The notes below the pieces were generated by a model, which made no database searches, was not told the DNA's origin, and saw nothing but the letters and a program-made list of their open reading frames with translations. This document shows, one piece after another, positions 9,436 through 21,505 of a stretch of DNA of 64,000 bases (position 1 is the stretch's first letter; every line of letters starts with the position of its first letter). The DNA is taken from the NCBI RefSeq assembly GCF_009857595.1, contig NZ_WWCU01000020.1:53681-117680 (forward strand), read 5' to 3'. The DNA comes from Pseudoduganella aquatica. Its GTDB lineage: Bacteria; Pseudomonadota; Gammaproteobacteria; Burkholderiales; Burkholderiaceae_D. The position numbers were made by a program, and so were the translations under genes.

Positions 9436-11073
9436 CTATGCCGTGGTGGAGATGCCGTATTTGCGCTGGGTGGCGCTGTGCTGCTGGAGCAGGGTGTCGA
9501 ATTCGGGGTTGCCGCTGTCGATGCGCCGCAGCCGTTCGAGCAGAAGGCCGGCCTGTTCGGCCAGCGGCGCTTCCCAGCCCAGTTCGTCCAGCTGGCGCAG
9601 CATGGCGCTGATGGTGGCGTACAGCACCGGCAGGTTGCTGGGGTTCTTGCGCAGCGCCATGCCCAGCGTGGTGACGGCCGCGCGGTGGTCGCCCTGGTCG
9701 AGGTGGCTGGCGGCGCTTTCCAGCAGTTCTTCCACCTGGTGCGTGATCTGCTCGCCTATGCTGCGGGCGATGTCGTGCCGGCCGGCGTGTTCGAATACGC
9801 CCACCGCCTGCTCCATCGACAGGCCGCTTTCGGTGTCGCCCATCATGTCGATGACGACATGGGCGGCGTCCTTGTCCAGCTTGTGCTTGAGGCAGCTTTG
9901 CACGAGGCCGAGCTTGAGGCCGTTGGACAGGCCCTTGGCCAGGCCCACGGCGGCCACGGCGTTGCTAAGTTCGTTGGCGGCGGCGGTGTCGTTGCCGCTC
10001 AGGTCGAGCAGCAGGGCGGCCGAGATGGCGCGGCAGGCTTCGGTGTTGGTGTTGCCGCGCAGCGAGCGTTCCAGGTCGCGGATCACGCCGCTGGCCTGGT
10101 TGGCGTCGCCTTTTTTCACCAGCGTCTTGACCAGGTTGACGTGGTCTTCCGGGTCGCGGAACTCGGAGTATTTGGCCTTGGCCACCACCTGCTTGAAGGC
10201 TTTTTCGGCCATGCCGATATCGCCCGTCTCATACGCCACCGTGCCCAGGTGGCGCAGGCGGCTCACCATGTGCGGTGAAATGGCGACGGCGTCTTCCAGC
10301 ACTTTCTTGGCTTGCACGGCCTGGCCCAGCGCTTCGTGGGTGCGCGCCAGCAGGTCGTAGGCGGCCATGTATTTGGGATTTTGCGCCAGCAGCTTGTCCA
10401 GCGTGGCCAGGGCGTCGTCGTAGCGCTGGGCGGCGAACTGGCAGCGCGCCAGGCCCAGGTGCGCCCAGCCGATGGGACGTCCGGCCAAAATGGTGTGGTA
10501 GGCCAGCTCGGCCTCGGCCAGCTGGCCGGCGCCAAAGTGCAGCTCGGCGCGCACGCGGGCGAAGTCGGTGGCGTGGCGCGGGTGGTTGGCCTCGGCCGTG
10601 GTGGAGGCGGCGATGGCTTCGCGCACATTGCCCTGACCGATGTGCTCGTAGATCGGCAGGAAGGCGGTGCGCCGCCCCACGGCCTTGGCGATGCGCTGCA
10701 TCAGCACTTCCACCGTGAACGGTTTCAGGATGTAGTCGGCCGGCAGCAGCTCTGCGGCGCTGACGACCTTGCCGTACACGCCTTCCGAGGTGAGCATGAT
10801 GAAGATGGTCCAGGGGCCGATCAGCTTGTGCAGGCGCAAGTCTTCCAGCAGCTGCTGGCCGTCCTGGCCGTTGTCGCCGCTGCCGCTGCCCAGGTCGTAT
10901 TCGCACAGCACCAGGTCGAAATTTTTCTTGCCCAGCTGGCGGATGGCCGTGCCGGAGCTGACCGCGTCGTCGATGCGGGTGATGCCGGACTGGTTCAGCA
11001 TATTGCGCAGGCTGGCGCGCATGCCGGGATTGGGGTCCACCAGCAGGACGGTCAGTTCGGCATAGTCCTGCAT
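9436..11073 (-). CDS. Receiver-TPR response regulator (second of a tandem pair)
   Basis: The 545-residue protein has an N-terminal CheY-like receiver (about 1-125) followed by a long TPR-like helical region with no DNA-binding or enzymatic output domain. The receiver keeps the phospho-acceptor Asp in CEYDLG, the Thr in MLTSEG and the Lys in ILKPFT, but the usual Asp-Asp pair of strand 1 is LLVDPN. The ATG overlaps the TGA of the upstream paralogue (TGATG), so the two are translationally coupled. The paralogues share long identical stretches, for example AEKAFKQVVAKAKYSEFRDP. This is a protein-interaction output type, comparable in layout to Vibrio VieB. The target is unknown. Confidence 0.82.
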   Translation of the reverse strand: MQDYAELTVLLVDPNPGMRASLRNMLNQSGITRIDDAVSSGTAIRQLGKKNFDLVLCEYDLGSGSGDNGQDGQQLLEDLRLHKLIGPWTIFIMLTSEGVYGKVVSAAELLPADYILKPFTVEVLMQRIAKAVGRRTAFLPIYEHIGQGNVREAIAASTTAEANHPRHATDFARVRAELHFGAGQLAEAELAYHTILAGRPIGWAHLGLARCQFAAQRYDDALATLDKLLAQNPKYMAAYDLLARTHEALGQAVQAKKVLEDAVAISPHMVSRLRHLGTVAYETGDIGMAEKAFKQVVAKAKYSEFRDPEDHVNLVKTLVKKGDANQASGVIRDLERSLRGNTNTEACRAISAALLLDLSGNDTAAANELSNAVAAVGLAKGLSNGLKLGLVQSCLKHKLDKDAAHVVIDMMGDTESGLSMEQAVGVFEHAGRHDIARSIGEQITHQVEELLESAASHLDQGDHRAAVTTLGMALRKNPSNLPVLYATISAMLRQLDELGWEAPLAEQAGLLLERLRRIDSGNPEFDTLLQQHSATQRKYGISTTA

Positions 11074-12755
11074 CAGCGCGTCTCGGCGGCGGCCTGCGCG
11101 GGGGCGGGCGCGGTTGGGGTGGCGGCGGGGGGCGCATATTTCTGGCGCACGGCCGTGTACTGGGCGATCAGGCCCGGCAGCAGGGGATGGGCCGGATTGT
11201 CGTCGCGGATGCGGCGCAGCAGGGCGGTGCATTGCACGGCCACGGTGGCGTCCCAGCCGAGGTCCATGATCTGGCGCAGCATGGCGGTGGCGGCCACGGT
11301 CCACAGGCCTTTGTGGTCCGGGCGCTTGCGCAGCGCCAGTTGCAGCACTTCCACCGCGCCGGCCAGGTCGGCGTTGCGGCTTTTTTCGGCGGCCTGGCGC
11401 ACCATGGCGTCCACTTCGGAGTCGAGCTGCTGGTCATAGCTGCGCGCGATGTCTTCGCGGCCGGCCTGGCTGCACAGGGCCACCACGTCGGCTTCGCTCA
11501 CGCCGCTGTCGGGGTCCTTGGTCAGCTCGCCGAACAGCACGGCCGCCTGTTCGTCCATGCGGTTGACCAGGCAGCTGTGCGCCAGTCCCAGTTTGATGTT
11601 GCTGGACATGCCGGTCGCTTCCGACAGCAGGGCCATGGCCTTGGCCAGCTCGGCGGCCGCCGCTTCCGGCTTGCCGTTCAGTTCTTGCAGCATGGCCGAG
11701 GAGTAAGCGCGGCAGACTTCCACGTCCGGCCCGCTGCGCAGCGAGCGTTCCATGTCGCGTATCACGCCGGCGGCGCCGGCGGCGTCGCCTTTCTTGACCA
11801 GGGTGCGAACCAGGTTCACATGGTCGGCCGGGTCGCGGAATTCGGAATATTTGGCCTTGGCCACCACCTGCTTGAAGGCCTTTTCGGCCCCCTCGATGTC
11901 GCCGGTGGCGTAGGCCACGTCGCCCAGGTTGCGCAAACGCGTGACCATGTGGGGCGAGATGGCGATGGCGTCTTCCAGTACTTTTTTGGCTTCCTCGTCC
12001 TTGCGCTGGGCGCGCAGCACCTGGGCCAGCAGGTCGTAGGCTGCCATCAGCTTGGGGTTTTCCGCCACCAGGGCTTCCAGCTGCGCTTGCGCGTCCGGAT
12101 AGCGTTTCAGCGCGAAGGCGCAGCGCGCGCGGCCCAGCTGCGCCCAGCCCAGCGGCTTGCTGGCGACGATGGCGGTGTAGGCTTGCTCGGCTTCGGGCAG
12201 GCGGTCCAGGTTGACCAGCAGCTCGGCGCGCAGGCGGGCGTAGTCGGTGGCGTAGCGCGGCTGCGAGGTCTCGTTACTCAGGCAGGCGGCGATGGCCTCG
12301 CGCGCCTTGCCCTGGCCTATCATCTGGTACACCGGCAGGAAAGTGGCGCGGCGCTCCAGCGCGCGGCCGATGCGCTGCGACAGCACGTCCACGGTGAACG
12401 GTTTCAGGATGTAGTCGGTCGGCAGCAGTTCGGCGGCGCTGACCACCTTGCTGTACACGCCTTCGGACGTGAGCATGATGAAGATGGCCCACTGGCTGAT
12501 GATGCGGTGCAGGCGCAAGTCCTCCAGCAACTGCTGGCCGTCCTGGCCCGCCTCGTTGCCGCCGGCGCTGCCCAGGTCGTACTCGCACAGGATGACGTCG
12601 AAATTTTTCTTGTTCAAGGCCCGGATCGCGGTGCCCGCGCTCACGGCGTGTTCCACCTTGGTGATGTTCACCTGGGTCAGCATATTGTGCACGCTGGCGC
12701 GCATGCCCTGGTTGGGGTCGACGATCAGTACCGACAGGTTGCTATAGTCTGGCAT
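11073..12755 (-). CDS. Receiver-TPR response regulator (first of a tandem pair)
   Basis: The 560-residue protein has the same layout as its downstream paralogue: receiver (LIVDPN, CEYDLG, MLTSEG, ILKPFT) then TPR-like repeats to about residue 530, ending in a Pro/Ala-rich tail. The start MPDYSNLSVLIVDP aligns with MQDYAELTVLLVDP of the paralogue, so 12755 is preferred over the in-frame ATG 39 bases upstream; a GAAAGAAG site precedes it. No cognate histidine kinase gene is adjacent. The pair probably senses or relays a phosphosignal through protein contacts; its partner cannot be named from this window. Confidence 0.82.
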   Translation of the reverse strand: MPDYSNLSVLIVDPNQGMRASVHNMLTQVNITKVEHAVSAGTAIRALNKKNFDVILCEYDLGSAGGNEAGQDGQQLLEDLRLHRIISQWAIFIMLTSEGVYSKVVSAAELLPTDYILKPFTVDVLSQRIGRALERRATFLPVYQMIGQGKAREAIAACLSNETSQPRYATDYARLRAELLVNLDRLPEAEQAYTAIVASKPLGWAQLGRARCAFALKRYPDAQAQLEALVAENPKLMAAYDLLAQVLRAQRKDEEAKKVLEDAIAISPHMVTRLRNLGDVAYATGDIEGAEKAFKQVVAKAKYSEFRDPADHVNLVRTLVKKGDAAGAAGVIRDMERSLRSGPDVEVCRAYSSAMLQELNGKPEAAAAELAKAMALLSEATGMSSNIKLGLAHSCLVNRMDEQAAVLFGELTKDPDSGVSEADVVALCSQAGREDIARSYDQQLDSEVDAMVRQAAEKSRNADLAGAVEVLQLALRKRPDHKGLWTVAATAMLRQIMDLGWDATVAVQCTALLRRIRDDNPAHPLLPGLIAQYTAVRQKYAPPAATPTAPAPAQAAAETR

Positions 12756-12935
12756 CTTCTTTCTCTCAGGCCGGGCAGGCTTTTTGTCCAGCATACTCCA
12801 AGGATAGGCAATTTTACGTGCATCGCAGCACTTTTCCCCATTGGAGGCCCGCGTTTACGTACAAAAGCGCCCCAAATGTTGCATCAAGGGCACGATCCCC
12901 TCGTTCTGCGATGGACAAAGCTGTCTAGCAGACCC

Positions 12936-12964
12936 TGCCCGGGCAGGGGCTAACAGGGTATAAT
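12936..12964 (+). promoter_or_regulatory. Possible purL promoter
   Basis: A perfect TATAAT lies at 12959-12964, 73 bases before the purL ATG. No good -35 hexamer stands 16-18 bases upstream, so the call rests on the -10 alone. The rest of 12756-13037 shows no gene. Confidence 0.35.
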
Positions 12965-13037
12965 GCCGGGCAAAGGATTTTAGCCGCACAGATTTCTTCT
13001 TTAATCCGCAGCCACGCTGCTCAACCACCTCCCAACC

Positions 13038-17084
<4,047 letters not shown>

Positions 17085-17090
17085 AACCAA

Positions 17091-17110
17091 AAGCCGGCTC
17101 CGCCCGGCTT
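17091..17110 (+). terminator. Hairpin after purL
   Basis: AAGCCGG and CCGGCTT form a 7-bp stem with a 6-base loop, 7 bases after the purL stop. There is no U-run directly behind it. The palindrome at 17123-17184 with its T-run may complete termination. Confidence 0.5.
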
Positions 17111-17122
17111 GTTCCCAACCTC

Positions 17123-17184
17123 AAAAGGGGTCAGGGTTAATTAATTTGGAAATATTTCCAAATTAATTAACCCTGACCCCTTTT
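17123..17184. repeat. 62-bp perfect palindrome, copy 2 of a two-copy family
   Basis: This is a perfect inverted repeat centred between 17153 and 17154. Its outer 20 bases per arm match the copy at 1590-1639, but the core differs (contains GGAAATATTTCC). It again lies between convergent genes, here purL and the tautomerase, ending 1 base before the tautomerase stop codon. T-runs flank both sides, so a bidirectional terminator role is plausible. Confidence 0.9.
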
Positions 17185-17185
17185 T

Positions 17186-17371
17186 CTATTCCTCCGACCA
17201 GAGGCGGCCGGCGGTGGCCCAGTGCTCTTTCTTGATCTCGTGGAGGATGATGTCCACCGATTCGGGCGTGGCGTCCAGCGTGGCGCAGGTGGCTTCGGTG
17301 ATGGCTTTGACGAAGGCGCGCTTCTGTTCCGGCGTGCGCCCTTCGAAGAGTTGGACGTTGATGGTGGGCAT
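17186..17371 (-). CDS. 4-oxalocrotonate tautomerase family protein
   Basis: The 61-residue product MPTINVQLFEGRTPEQ... has the length and N-terminus of the 4-OT family, in which Pro2 becomes the N-terminal catalytic base after Met removal. VDIILHEIKKEHW is the typical C-terminal half. A strong GAGGAG site precedes the ATG. It starts 8 bases after the stop of the class II aldolase gene, so the two probably act on the same substrate, for example keto/enol interconversion of an aldolase product or substrate. The exact reaction is unknown. Confidence 0.85.
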   Translation of the reverse strand: MPTINVQLFEGRTPEQKRAFVKAITEATCATLDATPESVDIILHEIKKEHWATAGRLWSEE

Positions 17372-17379
17372 AAAACTCC

Positions 17380-18159
17380 TCAGGTGCGGTAGGTGGGATT
17401 GGTGGCGTCGAGCTGGCGCAGCAAAGCGGGCCATTCGAGGCGGCCTTCGGGCGCGCCGTCGCCAACCAGCTCGCGGTGCGCCTTGATGCAGACCGCTTCG
17501 CTGGGCTGGCGCAGCGGCATGCAGGCGGATTGGGCCAGCAACTGCAGCTTGCAGGCCTGGTCCAGCGTCTGCATCAGCACGAAGGCTTCGGCTATCGTGC
17601 GGCCGACCGTGAGGCTGCCGTGGTTGCGCAGCAGCATGGCGGGGTGCTGGGCGAGGCTGGCGGTAAGGCGGGCTTGCTCGGCCGCCGTCATGTCCAGGCC
17701 TTCGTAGTCGTGGTAGGCCATTTCGCCGTGGAAGCGCAGGGCGTAGGGCGACAGCGGCAGCAGGCCGGGGCCTTGCATGCCGACCGCGATGGCGTTGGGG
17801 TTGTGCAGATGCATGACGCAGGCCGCGTCCGGCCGGGCCGTGTGTACGGCGCCGTGCAGGGCGAAGCCGGCTTTGTTGATGGCGTGCTGGGAGCGGCAGA
17901 CGATATTGCCGTCGCAGTCGACTTTGACCAGATTCGAGGCGCGGATTTCGTCGAAACGGAATCCGAACGGGTTGATTAAATACCGGCCGGGTTCGCCGGG
18001 AACGGCGGCGGAGATGTGGGTATATATTCCGTCGTCCCAGCCGAATTGGGCGCATAGCTGGTAGCAGGCGGCGAGGTCAATTCGGGTTTGCCATTCGGCG
18101 GGGCTGGTGATGCCGGCTGGCGCAATTGCGCACCTGGCTGAGGTAGATAGCTTGTCCAT
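17380..18159 (-). CDS. Class II aldolase/adducin family protein
   Basis: The 259-residue protein has the class II aldolase fold: DDGIYTHISAAVPG near residue 40, the metal ligands in HLHNPNAI and LLRNHGSLTVG (about 118 and 175), and AYHDYEG. Members include fuculose-phosphate and other aldolases and decarboxylases, and also adducin-like proteins without a known substrate. It has no sugar-kinase or isomerase neighbour, so the usual sugar-phosphate roles are not supported. It is co-directional with the tautomerase, 8 bases apart. The 5' third (about 17930-18159) is visibly more AT-rich than its surroundings. Confidence 0.82.
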   Translation of the reverse strand: MDKLSTSARCAIAPAGITSPAEWQTRIDLAACYQLCAQFGWDDGIYTHISAAVPGEPGRYLINPFGFRFDEIRASNLVKVDCDGNIVCRSQHAINKAGFALHGAVHTARPDAACVMHLHNPNAIAVGMQGPGLLPLSPYALRFHGEMAYHDYEGLDMTAAEQARLTASLAQHPAMLLRNHGSLTVGRTIAEAFVLMQTLDQACKLQLLAQSACMPLRQPSEAVCIKAHRELVGDGAPEGRLEWPALLRQLDATNPTYRT

Positions 18160-18238
18160 TCGAACAGATTAGCATACTGTCCGGTCGGCGTTTGTGCAGC
18201 CGTAGCGATGGCTGCCATGCGCGTGGGCATATACTTAC

Positions 18239-18898
18239 CTACAGGTGTTTATTGGCTTCGCGGTAGCTGAGGGCGGACAGGACGCTTTTATTCTGCTGGG
18301 TGAATTGGCGGACGTCGTCCGGCGCGTGCCGCGCATAATCCCTCAAGGCCCATCCAATGGCTTTCTGTATAAAGAATTCCTTTTCGTGTGCCAGGGCGAT
18401 GCAATAGGAATAAAGCCGGACGTGGTCTGTTTTTCCGCGCCAACCTAGTTGATGCAATAACGCTATCCGGCGCATCCAGAAATTATCGTGCGCTAGCGCT
18501 TCATCCATATAGTCGTGCTGTCCTTGCAATACGTCGCCTATTATCGTGGCCAGTGCATCCACGGAGTCCCACCACGATTTTCGCTGCACGAGCGAAAGCA
18601 GGGCGGGAATATCCGCAAAGCCCAGCTCTTTGCTATGCATATTCAATAGATCCAGCGCGGCGTATTGGTATTCGCGCTCGGGCCGTTCCCATAATTCATT
18701 TGCCAAGCCGATCAACTGGGCGGAGCCGCTGCCTTTTAAAGGTTTAAGAAGCGGCCTTATTGCTGCACGGCGCGCTGGCGTGGGAATGCCAAGATAATCA
18801 AACTGATCGCGCATATAGGCCCGCATCCCGCTTGCGCGTTCCGGATCGGCTAGCGCTTGCAGTTCGCCCTGCAGTTGCTGGAGGAGGTTGGTCTTCAT
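18239..18898 (-). CDS. DNA alkylation repair protein, AlkD-like
   Basis: The 219-residue protein looks like the AlkD/HEAT-like repeat family of DNA glycosylases that remove bulky or positively charged alkyl adducts. Family-typical stretches are YLGIPTPARR near residue 38, WWDSVDALA and FWMRRIALLHQL, and the C-terminal IQKAIGWALRDYA. The start MKTNLLQQLQ at 18898 is preferred; the frame extends 10 residues further without support. Base composition is lower in GC than neighbours. It is not obviously co-transcribed with the downstream aldolase gene, from which it is separated by 79 bases. Confidence 0.82.
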   Translation of the reverse strand: MKTNLLQQLQGELQALADPERASGMRAYMRDQFDYLGIPTPARRAAIRPLLKPLKGSGSAQLIGLANELWERPEREYQYAALDLLNMHSKELGFADIPALLSLVQRKSWWDSVDALATIIGDVLQGQHDYMDEALAHDNFWMRRIALLHQLGWRGKTDHVRLYSYCIALAHEKEFFIQKAIGWALRDYARHAPDDVRQFTQQNKSVLSALSYREANKHL

Positions 18899-18957
18899 AT
18901 TGCCGAAGTATGCCAGAATATGGCGCATTCATGCTCAAAACTGGCAGTCTTCAGGCG

Positions 18958-18983
18958 AAAAAAAAGGCGCTCCGCGGAGCGCC
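18958..18983 (-). terminator. Terminator of the chemoreceptor gene
   Basis: A perfect GGCGCTCCG / CGGAGCGCC palindrome (18966-18983) is followed on the minus strand by eight Ts, 18 bases after the stop of the gene at 19002-20528. Confidence 0.9.
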
Positions 18984-19001
18984 CGAATTACCATTGGGAG
19001 A

Positions 19002-20528
19002 TTACAGTTTAAAGCGGGCTACCACTTGCGCGAGATTGGCCGATTCGTCCTGCATGGATGCCGCCGCCGCAGCAGCTTCCTCGACCAGCGCAGCATTCTG
19101 TTGGGTCACCTGGTCCATTTGGCCGATGGCGATATTAACCTGCTCAATGCCGGCGGTCTGCTCCTGGCTTGCGTGGCTGATCTCGGCCATAATATCCGTT
19201 ACCCGCTTTACGCTATTCACAATTTCCTGCATGGTGAGGCCGGCTTGATCCACCAGGCGGCTGCCTTCGTCCACTTTTTGAACCGAGTCGTCAATCAGTC
19301 CTTTAATTTCTCGGGCCGCCGCAGCGGAACGCTGGGCCAGATTGCGGACTTCAGACGCCACCACGGCAAAGCCGCGCCCTTGTTCGCCTGCACGCGCTGC
19401 TTCCACGGCGGCATTCAAGGCGAGAATATTGGTCTGGAATGCGATGCCGTCGATAACGCCGATAATATCGACAATCTTGCGCGAGGAGTCGTTAATGGAG
19501 CTCATGGTTTTAACGACTTCATTGACCACGTCGCCGCCTTTTACGGCGACTTCCGATGCGGACGCGGCGAGACCATTTGCCTGGCGCGCATTATCGGCAT
19601 TTTGTTTTACCGTCGAAGTAATTTGATTCATCGAGGAAGCGGTGCGGCCCAGGGAGCCGGCCTGTTCTTCGGTGCGGTTGGATAAATCCAGATTGCCGGA
19701 TGCAATTTCCTGCGAGGCGAGGGCGATGGTATCGGTGCCGGTGCGGATTTGTTGCACCATGGCGGCCAGATGGTCCTGGATTTTCTTAATCTCATACAGC
19801 AGGCTGCCATTATCGCCGTGCGCGGTGATTATCCTGGCGGAGAAATCGCCCTCGGCTATCCGGTGGGCGATTTGCGCGGCATAAGCGGGTTCGCCGCCCA
19901 GCTGGCGCATGACGTCGCGCGCCATCCAGATGGCGATGCCGACGCCTATCGCCACGGCCAGTGCGCCGAGCGAGATGCTGATGAGCAGCATGCGGTGGGT
20001 GGATTCGACCACGGCCGCCTTGGTCTCTTTGACCTCGGCGTTCTTTTGCTTGATGAAATCGAGCAGCTGGGTGCGCATTTCGCGCCATACCGGCGTCTCT
20101 TCCTTGTTCAGGGCGACGATGGCGGCGGGCTGGTCTACCTTGGCCAGCGTGGCGACCTTGGCTTGCAGGCCGGCTTGCTTGTCGCGCAGCTCAGCGACTT
20201 TCTGAAAGATTTGCAGGGTGGCGGGCGTGTCGCGCGACAGCTCCAGCGCCGTGGTGCTGTGCTCCTTGAAGGCCGAACCGGCGTCCTCGAGGTTTTTGTA
20301 GCCGGTCTTGTTGGCCGGGTCGAGCACCACGTTGCGCAGCGCCTGGCCCATTTGCAGGCCTTGGGCGTACATATTGGTGGCCGTCATCAGCAGGGCCTGG
20401 TCCTGCTCCAGGAAGCCCTGGAAGCGGTTCTTGGCGGACTGCATCCCTTGCAGGGCGACGCCCAGTGCGCAGACAAAGAACAGGCACACCAGCCCCATGC
20501 ACAACGTCATTTTTGATCTTAAATTCAT
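19002..20528 (-). CDS. Methyl-accepting chemotaxis protein (transmembrane)
   Basis: The 508-residue chemoreceptor has an N-terminal membrane segment (about 8-28), a periplasmic four-helix-bundle-type sensor region (about 30-185), a second membrane segment (LLISISLGALAVAIGVGIAI), a HAMP region starting at RQLGGEPAYA, and a signalling tip with the conserved IAFQTNILALNAAVEAARAG stretch. GGGAGAA stands before the ATG. No ligand can be predicted. Codon use in the signalling half (19002-19700) is more AT-rich than in the sensor half. It is flanked by terminators on both sides and so is probably transcribed alone. Confidence 0.93.
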   Translation of the reverse strand: MNLRSKMTLCMGLVCLFFVCALGVALQGMQSAKNRFQGFLEQDQALLMTATNMYAQGLQMGQALRNVVLDPANKTGYKNLEDAGSAFKEHSTTALELSRDTPATLQIFQKVAELRDKQAGLQAKVATLAKVDQPAAIVALNKEETPVWREMRTQLLDFIKQKNAEVKETKAAVVESTHRMLLISISLGALAVAIGVGIAIWMARDVMRQLGGEPAYAAQIAHRIAEGDFSARIITAHGDNGSLLYEIKKIQDHLAAMVQQIRTGTDTIALASQEIASGNLDLSNRTEEQAGSLGRTASSMNQITSTVKQNADNARQANGLAASASEVAVKGGDVVNEVVKTMSSINDSSRKIVDIIGVIDGIAFQTNILALNAAVEAARAGEQGRGFAVVASEVRNLAQRSAAAAREIKGLIDDSVQKVDEGSRLVDQAGLTMQEIVNSVKRVTDIMAEISHASQEQTAGIEQVNIAIGQMDQVTQQNAALVEEAAAAAASMQDESANLAQVVARFKL

Positions 20529-20580
20529 GAATTCTCCCGATTAACTATTTCTGTACGTCAATAGTAGACCGGGTTTCACA

Positions 20581-20615
20581 AATAAAAAATGGCACTTTGG
20601 TGCAAGTGCCATTTT
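20581..20615 (-). terminator. Terminator after the PpiC-type isomerase gene
   Basis: AAAATGGCACTT and AAGTGCCATTTT form a perfect 12-bp stem with a 6-base loop (20586-20615). On the minus strand it is followed by a T-rich tail (TTTATT). It ends the leftward selO-to-ppiase unit. Confidence 0.88.
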
Positions 20616-20638
20616 GGTTCAACTCCCTGAGCGGGGGA

Positions 20639-21415
20639 TTACTGGATTTTAGCTTTTTTGATCAGGTCTTCGCGGTAGGCGGCAACCTTCTTCTGGGTCA
20701 GCGCTTCGGCAACCTGGCCTTTGACTTCATCCAGCGACGGCAGCTTGGCAGCGCGCGAGCCTTCCAGCTTGATCACGTGGTAGCCGAACTGCGATTTCAC
20801 CGGGGTTTCGGTGATCTGGCCGTCCTTCAGGGCCACCATGGCGTCGGAGAAAGGCTTGACGTAGGACGATGGGGCTGCCCAGTCCAGGTCGCCGCCGTTG
20901 TTGGCGGAGCCGTCTTTCGAGACCTTGGCCAGTTCTTCGAACTTGCCGCCGGCTTTCAGCTTGGCGATGATGTCCTTGGCTTGCTGTTCGGTCTCAACCA
21001 GGATGTGGCGGGCGTGGTATTCCTTGTCGCCGACCTGCGCCTTGTACTTGTCGTACTCGGCCTTGATTTCAGCGTCCGACACCGGATTTTTCTTCACGTA
21101 GTCCGCCAGCATGGCGTTGATGATGATGCTTTGACGGGTGTTTTCCAGGGCCGCTTTGACTTCGGCACGGGTGCCTACGCCTTGTTTGTCGGCTTCCTGG
21201 ATCAGCACTTCGCGGCCGATCAGGTCTTTCTTGATGGCTTCGCGCAGTTGCGGGGAATCAGCTTGTTTGCCTTGAGCAACCACTTGCTTGACGATGGCTT
21301 CCACTTTCGAGGCTGGAATGGCTTTGCCGTTCACGGTCGCGGCGTTTTGCGCGAATGCCGGTGCGGCGGCTACAGCGATCAGGGCTAACAACAGGCGGGC
21401 TGGCTTCAAAATCAT
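20639..21415 (-). CDS. Parvulin-type peptidyl-prolyl isomerase (paralogue 1)
   Basis: The 258-residue secreted protein has a signal peptide ending at AFAQ, a helical SurA_N-like region and a parvulin domain (about 130-235) with HARHILVE and FGYHVIKLEG. Such proteins fold exported proteins in the periplasm. I place the start at ATG 21415 (MILKPARLL) rather than the GTG two codons upstream, because the paralogue starts MNLKPARLL and both have TAGGAT at the right distance. It is a close tandem duplicate of the next gene upstream. Confidence 0.9.
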   Translation of the reverse strand: MILKPARLLLALIAVAAAPAFAQNAATVNGKAIPASKVEAIVKQVVAQGKQADSPQLREAIKKDLIGREVLIQEADKQGVGTRAEVKAALENTRQSIIINAMLADYVKKNPVSDAEIKAEYDKYKAQVGDKEYHARHILVETEQQAKDIIAKLKAGGKFEELAKVSKDGSANNGGDLDWAAPSSYVKPFSDAMVALKDGQITETPVKSQFGYHVIKLEGSRAAKLPSLDEVKGQVAEALTQKKVAAYREDLIKKAKIQ

Positions 21416-21468
21416 TATCACATCCTATAAAAAACACGGGAGCGCAGTGCGCATGGCCCAAATAATAG

Positions 21469-21487
21469 CGGCGCCACGAGGGCGCCG
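21469..21487 (-). other. Intergenic hairpin between the two isomerase genes
   Basis: CGGCGCC and GGCGCCG pair with a 5-base loop. No clean U-run follows, so it may be an RNA-stability or partial-termination element that sets the ratio of the two isomerases. Confidence 0.45.
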
Positions 21488-21505
21488 TTCCTTACTGCTG
21501 ATTGA

